DNA of 42,484 nucleotides from Erginobacter sp964587835 (GTDB lineage: Bacteria > Auribacterota > Erginobacteria > Erginobacterales > Erginobacteraceae), in the NCBI GenBank assembly GCA_964587835.1, contig CAZPMN010000023.1, positions 1-42,484 on the forward strand, in the 5' to 3' direction. A program made the position numbers and the translations under genes. Below the pieces are notes generated by a model. It had not been told where the DNA came from. It did no database searches and worked only from the letters and a program-made list of their open reading frames with translations. This document shows positions 38,286 to 42,484 of this stretch, piece after piece (the first letter of the stretch is position 1; each line of letters opens with the position of its first letter).

Positions 38286-38732
38286 TATCGTAGCGAAGCG
38301 GAGATCCCGAACTGCTTCTTCGGGACTGCTTACTAATTGCTGATCCCCCTAACCCCCCCTTCCGTAAAGCAAAAGACAAGGGGCAGATGACTAGGCGCCG
38401 GCCATTTGTCATTGAGGAGTCCCGAAGACTTTCGGGACGACGAAGCAATCTCACCCCGAAGGGGCTCCCAATACAGCCCTAGAGCAAAGCCCTGGGTTGG
38501 CATCAGGATCCCGAAGGTTCCCACATCCCGCCCCCCCGTAAGGCCCCGGGTTGCCTTAGGACCCCGAAGGGGTCAAACATCATAGCCCGGGGCAACGCCC
38601 CGGGTTGCCCACCCCCGAAGCAACTATACCCCCTCCCCCCATCGGGGGAGGGGCAACCTGTCCCGAACCTGTCGAGGGAGGGAGAGGGGGGCTAAGCGCT
38701 ACCTCAATCCCCGTCCGGGGATGGGGTTTGCT
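38286..38732. repeat. Mosaic of dispersed GC-rich repeat fragments
   Basis: No gene is seen. Contents include GTCATTGAGGAGTCCCGAAG...GACGAAGCAATCTCA (about 38407-38452), a variant of the 53-bp element's palindrome with a different centre. Then come ACCCCGAAGGGGTCAAACAT, CCCGGGGCAACGCCCCGGG (about 38587-38605), CCCCCATCGGGGGAGGGG, and a run ending in CCCGTCCGGGGATGGGG. Several are perfect short palindromes. Such fragments recur across unrelated environmental genomes (general knowledge). Confidence 0.75.
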
Positions 38733-38761
38733 TTGACATCCCTCCGCAAACCATCTATTCT
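38733..38761 (+). promoter_or_regulatory. Strong sigma-70 promoter before the LapA-domain gene
   Basis: TTGACA (38733-38738), a 17-base spacer, then TATTCT (38756-38761). The predicted start near 38768 leaves a leader of about 77 bases. Confidence 0.65.
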
Positions 38762-38844
38762 GGCAAGGATTTAACGGCCGATATGGCCCGATCGCCCAAA
38801 GGGCTCATCTTACCAGGATTACCCGAGTAAAGGAGGTATACCCG

Positions 38845-39354
38845 ATGAGACTGCAGACCATCGTGATCGTCGTCATCCTGATTGCCATCGCCTTATTTGC
38901 CGCCGTCAACTGGAAGACCTTCACCGACCCCACCGACCTCTGGCTCGTCTTTACCTCGGTCCGGCTCCCGCTCGGCCTGCTGCTGCTCGGACTCCTGGCG
39001 GGCCTGACCGCCCTCTTTCTGGCCTTTGCCCTCAACCTCCAGTCCCGGGCTTTCCGGGACGCCCGCCTTCACGCCCGGCAGCTGCGGGCGGCGCGGGAAC
39101 TGGCGGAGCAGGCGGAAATCTCGCGCTATACCAAGCTCCATAAGTATCTGGAGGGGGAACTGGCTCGGCAGGCTCATCTGATCGAGGAGAACCGCTCCTC
39201 CGCCCTGACCCGGATCGAACAGATCGAAGGCGAACTGAAAGCCCAGATCGAGCAGTCCGCCAACACCCTGGCCGCCTACTTCGGCGAGTACGAGGACCTC
39301 TTGCAGAAGAATGCCCCGCCCCCGGAAAATTCCGACAGGAAAAATAACTCTTGA
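38845..39354 (+). CDS. LapA-domain (DUF1049-like) membrane protein
   Basis: A 169-residue protein with two membrane helices, about residues 5-22 (TIVIVVILIAIALFAAVN) and 45-68 (LPLGLLLLGLLAGLTALF), joined by a short loop as in LapA-domain proteins. Then comes a long charged helix likely to form a coiled coil (about 75-150; RELAEQAEISRYTKLHKYLE, LTRIEQIEGELKAQIEQSAN). LapA (YciS) partners LapB in controlling LpxC turnover in E. coli, but there is no LapB-like gene next to it here. AAAGGAGG, seven bases before the ATG, is an excellent ribosome site. Confidence 0.75.
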   Translation: MRLQTIVIVVILIAIALFAAVNWKTFTDPTDLWLVFTSVRLPLGLLLLGLLAGLTALFLAFALNLQSRAFRDARLHARQLRAARELAEQAEISRYTKLHKYLEGELARQAHLIEENRSSALTRIEQIEGELKAQIEQSANTLAAYFGEYEDLLQKNAPPPENSDRKNNS

Positions 39355-39379
39355 AAAGTTAAATGGGATTGGGCATATT
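39351..39379 (+). promoter_or_regulatory. Possible promoter before the 64-residue membrane protein
   Basis: TTGAAA (39351-39356), a 17-base spacer, then CATATT (39374-39379). It overlaps the stop of the LapA-domain gene and would give a very short leader before AAAGGAGG. Confidence 0.4.
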
Positions 39380-39399
39380 GGTCCCAAAGGAGGTGCCGT

Positions 39400-39594
39400 A
39401 TGAAAAAGCTTTCTCAGAGCTTAGCCGTCATCGGCATCCTGGGGGTACTGCTGGCCATCATCGGCCGGTACGTCGGCGACAATACCGTGAGCCTCTTTAA
39501 TATCTTTTCCCCGATGAAAGCGGCCACGGTGCTGACACTCGCCAATTCGTTCCTCCTCATGTCGGTGGTGGCTTTCCTCTTCAAGCAGGAGTAG
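39400..39594 (+). CDS. Small membrane protein, two predicted helices
   Basis: A 64-residue protein with helices at about residues 8-27 (LAVIGILGVLLAIIGRYVG) and 41-62 (AATVLTLANSFLLMSVVAFL). AAAGGAGG precedes the ATG, as strong as that of the upstream gene. I recognise no family. Its codon use and ribosome site support a real gene. It may share the transcript of the LapA-domain gene or use its own promoter overlapping that gene's stop. Confidence 0.7.
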   Translation: MKKLSQSLAVIGILGVLLAIIGRYVGDNTVSLFNIFSPMKAATVLTLANSFLLMSVVAFLFKQE

Positions 39595-39715
39595 CACATC
39601 CAATCCTGTCTGTCTTCGTCCGGCGGCCCGGACCTTCCCGTCCGGGAGAGGTAGTGTTCTATCCGGAAATCGCCGGGTCGGATACCCGACCCCGGCCGCC
39701 GGAGTCTCCCCGGCC

Positions 39716-40786
39716 TCACTCCCCGAGGAGCATCCGCAGCGGCTTGGTCAGCTTGTAGGGCAGGGATTGGTATATCTTGAGGAGTTTCTCGTGGGCCTGG
39801 GCCAGTTCCTGGTGGGTCTTCAGCAGGCGGGCGTTAACCTCGTTGAAGTTCTCGACGTTGATCACCGGGACCAGCTGGCGCACATCCCGACCCGCCTCCT
39901 CGGGGGTCGCCTCCACCCGGGGGACCATCCCCGGTTCGCGCTGCCCCACCGCGGTGAACATGAAACGCGTCATCGGGGCCGCGTCGACCTTGTGGTAGGG
40001 ATGGTAATCCAGCTTGAAGAACTTGATATCCACGTGGGGGAAGCCCAGCACTCGGAACATCTTGCTGATCGCCCCCGGCGAGCAGCGCCACCAGTTGACC
40101 AGATTGTCCTTCTCGTCCCCGGGGTTGAATTCCATCAGGCTGTTTCCCTCGTCGCCGTAGATCACTTCCGGCAGGAGGTCGGTCACCACCAACGCCTTCT
40201 CGGTGACCCGGGCTCCCTCCCAAAGGGCCTGAAAAGGATCTTTCAGGTGGAGGAGGATACTGCCGAAGGTACTGACGTCAAACCGGCCCAAGTCTCCGGG
40301 GAGTCGGTAGATATCGGCGTAGACCATTTTGGCTTTTGACCGCCGCTCCCGGTGTCCGAACCACCAGCTGTTGCGGACCTGGCGGGAGAGTTCGGCACTC
40401 CCCCCCTGGTGCTCGCCCAGATTCATCCCCGGCAGGGGGACCAGGTCCTGGGGGTGGTTGGGCGGGATATCCAGCGCCACCACCTCCGCCCCCTGGGACT
40501 CCATCCAGAAAGTAAGGAAACCGCTGGCGGCCCCGAACTCCAATACCCGCAACCCGTCGTAATTGATGTGCCCGAGGTAATTCTGCTCGCTCCCCCGCAT
40601 ATCCCAACCCCCCGGGACCACCCTCCCCCCGCCCAGGTCCAGAGTGTGATAAAAGTGGCAATCCGCCTCGGTCACTCCCGCGTGGGCCTCCTGGAGTCGC
40701 CGCTGAAAGTCCGGCTCCAGCTGCCCGGCGAAACGCCGCGGCCTCCGATCCGGCTCCCCGTAAAAATCCTGCCAGGAATTATCCAT
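39716..40786 (-). CDS. Class I SAM-dependent methyltransferase
   Basis: A 356-residue protein. The SAM-binding core is RVLEFGAASGFLTFWMESQG then AEVVALDIP (motif I and the acidic end of strand 2). DVSTFGSILLHLKDPFQAL is motif IV. The layout (helical N-terminal part, YHTLDLGGGRVVPGGWDMRG before the core, then NWWRCSPGAISKMFRVLGF) resembles CmoB/DUF1698-type methyltransferases that act on tRNA or glycan. The C-terminal tail (about 310-356) is helical (LLKTHQELAQAHEKLLKIYQ) and ends SLPYKLTKPLRMLLGE, as in proteins next to glycosyltransferases. AAGGAGAG precedes the ATG at 40786. Substrate unknown. Confidence 0.82.
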   Translation of the reverse strand: MDNSWQDFYGEPDRRPRRFAGQLEPDFQRRLQEAHAGVTEADCHFYHTLDLGGGRVVPGGWDMRGSEQNYLGHINYDGLRVLEFGAASGFLTFWMESQGAEVVALDIPPNHPQDLVPLPGMNLGEHQGGSAELSRQVRNSWWFGHRERRSKAKMVYADIYRLPGDLGRFDVSTFGSILLHLKDPFQALWEGARVTEKALVVTDLLPEVIYGDEGNSLMEFNPGDEKDNLVNWWRCSPGAISKMFRVLGFPHVDIKFFKLDYHPYHKVDAAPMTRFMFTAVGQREPGMVPRVEATPEEAGRDVRQLVPVINVENFNEVNARLLKTHQELAQAHEKLLKIYQSLPYKLTKPLRMLLGE

Positions 40787-41027
40787 CTTGATCTCTCCTT
40801 CTCATTTTGCCCTCGATACCCTGTCGGCCTTCTGACTTCCCCGCCGGAGGCGGCTGGTGAAGTTTTCCGGCCTAAAATGGGGAAATCAGCTCCCCGGCGG
40901 GCATTATGAAGGAAAACGGCGGGTTTCACCAACAGAAACTGCGCGGCCGGGGCCGGAGCCCATTTTCTCCCCCGCCGGATATCGGCCGGCCATATTCTCA
41001 CCGGGCGATGTCCCCCGGCAACTATGG

Positions 41028-41657
41028 TCAACGCCAGATGGTCCGGATGGGGACCATTTCCGACTCAATGATGAAGAAACCTTCCTCGCCCCAACCCAGG
41101 GTCGCCTTCTCGGCGGTCCAGACCCTCCCCGGGTGGAGTTCCCCGATAATGGCGACCGGGTCCCCCTCGTCGTTCTCCGGCAGGCCGAAATTGATCCTCT
41201 TCTCGCCGACGCTCCCGGTCGCCCCGGTCATAAACGCGGTGACCGTGCCGTCGGCGAGTTCGATCATCCAGACGTAATCGTCAGCTTTCCCGTAATCTTC
41301 CGGCTCGGGGAGCGGTTTGGTCAACTTGATCAGGAACCCGGGGTCGCCGGTGGAGGGGTCCGCCCCGGCGATCACGTATTCCCCGCCCTCGAGGGCGAAG
41401 CAGGGATCGTAGATAGAGTTGCCGCACGCGCAGCGCCAGGCGTCCCGCCTCGGCACCACCAGCGACTGCGTCCAGCAGTCCCCCGCCTCGAAATCCAGCT
41501 GGTCGGGCCAGGGCCGGGAGGGTTGGTAGTCGATGATTTCGGTCTCGGTGACCTCGGCCGGGGCAGCGCTATCCGCCTCCGCGGCCCGCGCTGCTCCGGT
41601 TACGATCACGCCGGTCAGGAAGATGAGCAGGGATGCGGTAGGCGCGATAATTCTCAT
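41028..41657 (-). CDS. Secreted protein of unknown function
   Basis: ATG 41657 gives a 209-residue product with a signal peptide (MRIIAPTASLLIFLTGVIV, then TGAARAAEA). The mature part has a cluster of cysteines (GDCWTQSLVVPRRDAWRCAC then GNSIYDPCF). A beta-rich segment follows with GGEYVIAGADPSTGDPGF, YVWMIELADGTVTAFMTG and GRVWTAEKATLGWGEEGFFI. I recognise no family. The cysteines suggest disulphides in the periplasm or outside. A TTGGCG-18-TATAAT promoter lies upstream on the same strand. Confidence 0.7.
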   Translation of the reverse strand: MRIIAPTASLLIFLTGVIVTGAARAAEADSAAPAEVTETEIIDYQPSRPWPDQLDFEAGDCWTQSLVVPRRDAWRCACGNSIYDPCFALEGGEYVIAGADPSTGDPGFLIKLTKPLPEPEDYGKADDYVWMIELADGTVTAFMTGATGSVGEKRINFGLPENDEGDPVAIIGELHPGRVWTAEKATLGWGEEGFFIIESEMVPIRTIWR

Positions 41658-41762
41658 CTTAAACCCGTGTTCCGGATATCCTTTTCCCTTCTTATTCGTT
41701 GCCCGGCAACAAATTACGATCATAAACCCGACTTGGCCGGTCAGGTATCCTGCCGGCGGCCG

Positions 41763-41792
41763 ATTATACTCCGGGGACGGAACGGCCGCCAA
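41763..41792 (-). promoter_or_regulatory. Sigma-70 promoter for the secreted protein gene
   Basis: On the minus strand, TTGGCG (41792-41787), an 18-base spacer, then a perfect TATAAT (41768-41763). The leader would be about 100 bases. The rest of the 327-base divergent spacer (41658-41984) shows no gene. Confidence 0.5.
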
Positions 41793-41984
41793 GAATTATC
41801 CCGCCGGGGCCGACTATTTTCCCGCTTCTACCCTCCACCGGCCCGGCCAAGAGATAATCGCCCCTGGCTTCCGGGGGGCGGGTGAGGGTAGCGGATAACT
41901 GGATAATCTTCCCCCCGGATGAATATTTCCCCTGGATCACCGTCTTAAGTGGTTGGAACGCAATCCAACCGGGGAGGAGATCCG

Positions 41985-42299
41985 ATGAAAAGGCTGATCG
42001 GAGTAACCTTGATCGGGCTGATGATCCTGGCCTCCGGCCCGACCGTCTTCGCCCGGGGCCACCGGCGTCCCGGACCGAGCAACTATCATCACGGCCGCTA
42101 CTCCCACCACCACAGCCGGCACTGGACCGGCCGGGATACCTTCAGCGCGGTCTGCGCCGGGATTCTCGGCGCCGGCTTGATCGTCGCCGCCGCCGGCGAT
42201 TGGGGACGACCCATCTACCACGCCCCGGCCTACTGTCCCCCGCCTCCCCCGCGGCCGGTCTATCCCGCTCCCGTCTATTACGTCCCCATCTACCGGTAG
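41985..42299 (+). CDS. Small secreted His-rich protein with Pro/Tyr-rich tail
   Basis: A 104-residue protein starting at ATG 41985 after GGGGAGGAGA. A signal peptide (MKRLIGVTLIGLMILASGPT then VFA) is followed by a His/Arg-rich stretch (GHRRPGPSNYHHGRYSHHHS). Next is one hydrophobic segment (FSAVCAGILGAGLIVAAAGD) and a Pro/Tyr-rich tail (YCPPPPPRPVYPAPVYYVPI). The His-rich part could bind metal. I recognise no named family; proteins with this layout are common small envelope proteins in environmental genomes. Confidence 0.72.
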   Translation: MKRLIGVTLIGLMILASGPTVFARGHRRPGPSNYHHGRYSHHHSRHWTGRDTFSAVCAGILGAGLIVAAAGDWGRPIYHAPAYCPPPPPRPVYPAPVYYVPIYR

Positions 42300-42430
42300 T
42301 AGATCAGGGCGAACGGGACGGCCCTGGCCCGGCGGCCGATGACGCCGGGCCAGCTTCCCTTATCTCACCTATTCCCGTAGAGCGCCGGAAATCCCCCAAT
42401 TATTGAGGAGAGAGTTAACTAGGTTGCGCG

Positions 42431-42480
42431 TCATTGCGAGGACCCCGAGCATAGCGAGGGGGACGCCTGTCCGCCGAAGT
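42431..42480 (+). repeat. Copy of the CATTGCGAGGA-type element at the right edge
   Basis: GTCATTGCGAGGACCCCGAG is followed by CATAGCGAGGGGGACGCCTG, then TCCGCCGAAG. It begins like the 53-bp element's palindrome (TCATTGCGAGGA) but has a different centre and is cut by the window end. Confidence 0.65.
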
Positions 42481-42484
42481 TTTA

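Overview
The window reads as a GC-rich chromosome segment from an uncultivated Gram-negative (diderm) bacterium, probably a metagenome-assembled genome: one run of 100 Ns sits inside a tandem repeat and reads as a scaffold gap. Gram-negative envelope: bamA, an ompH/skp-like gene, lpxC, fabZ, lpxB, an msbA-like exporter and a NodT-type efflux lipoprotein are all present. A 29-residue AURKAIP1/COX24-like basic protein, pyruvoyl arginine decarboxylase next to a deoxyhypusine-synthase-like gene, and FG-GAP repeats of the 'FWAVRGVSRVYWG' kind suggest a PVC/Omnitrophota/Auribacterota-like candidate lineage. That placement is inference; no rRNA is present to test it.

Layout. 1-1931 (minus): outer-membrane factor and membrane-fusion adaptor of an RND efflux pump, running off the left edge. 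2068-4894: polyamine genes (pdaD and a DHS-like gene on minus, agmatinase divergent on plus). 4897-6857: an MscS channel and a membrane protein with a TrkA-C domain. 6941-10398: hisG, the small basic protein coupled to a TPR lipoprotein, then ispE. 10741-16932: tRNA-Gln, prs, rplY, pth, rpsF, ssb, rpsR, rplI and dnaB, the conserved translation/replication cluster. 16913-26404: envelope biogenesis (bamA, ompH, lpxC, fabZ, a Gfo/Idh oxidoreductase, lpxB, msbA, a DUF374 acyltransferase). 26604-29767: rpsB, tsf, pyrH, frr. 29904-32915: a UspA protein convergent with a CPA2-type antiporter fused to Usp-like and EIIA-like domains. 32967-38263: secreted FG-GAP protein, secreted erythromycin-esterase-like protein, the 53-bp repeat block with the gap, and a MATE exporter. 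38845-42299: small membrane and secreted proteins and a methyltransferase.

The most unusual feature is intergenic. At least five gene ends (NodT, TPR lipoprotein, rplI, Gfo/Idh, MATE) run into strictly phased heptamer arrays (families YACYGMT/AGCAGYR and GGSARTR/CCCCATT), and the stop codon is part of, or directly abuts, the array. Two arrays are followed by the same units inverted, giving potential hairpins. One pair supplies both the TPR stop and the ispE start, so ispE begins with a repeat-encoded extension. A hexamer version (ACTCTT/ACTCGT, then its inverse) lies between frr and uspA. A 110-bp direct repeat precedes dnaB, ACCACAGAGACACAGAG-type repeats fill the space after fabZ where lpxA often lies, and CATTGCGAGGAGCGG...GCAATCT elements form a 53-bp tandem array.

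I found no phage, transposase, CRISPR array, toxin-antitoxin pair or obvious defence system. The best candidates for something undescribed are the heptamer-array system at gene boundaries, the polyamine locus with its small leader ORF and missing agmatinase start codon, and the antiporter-Usp-EIIA fusion.
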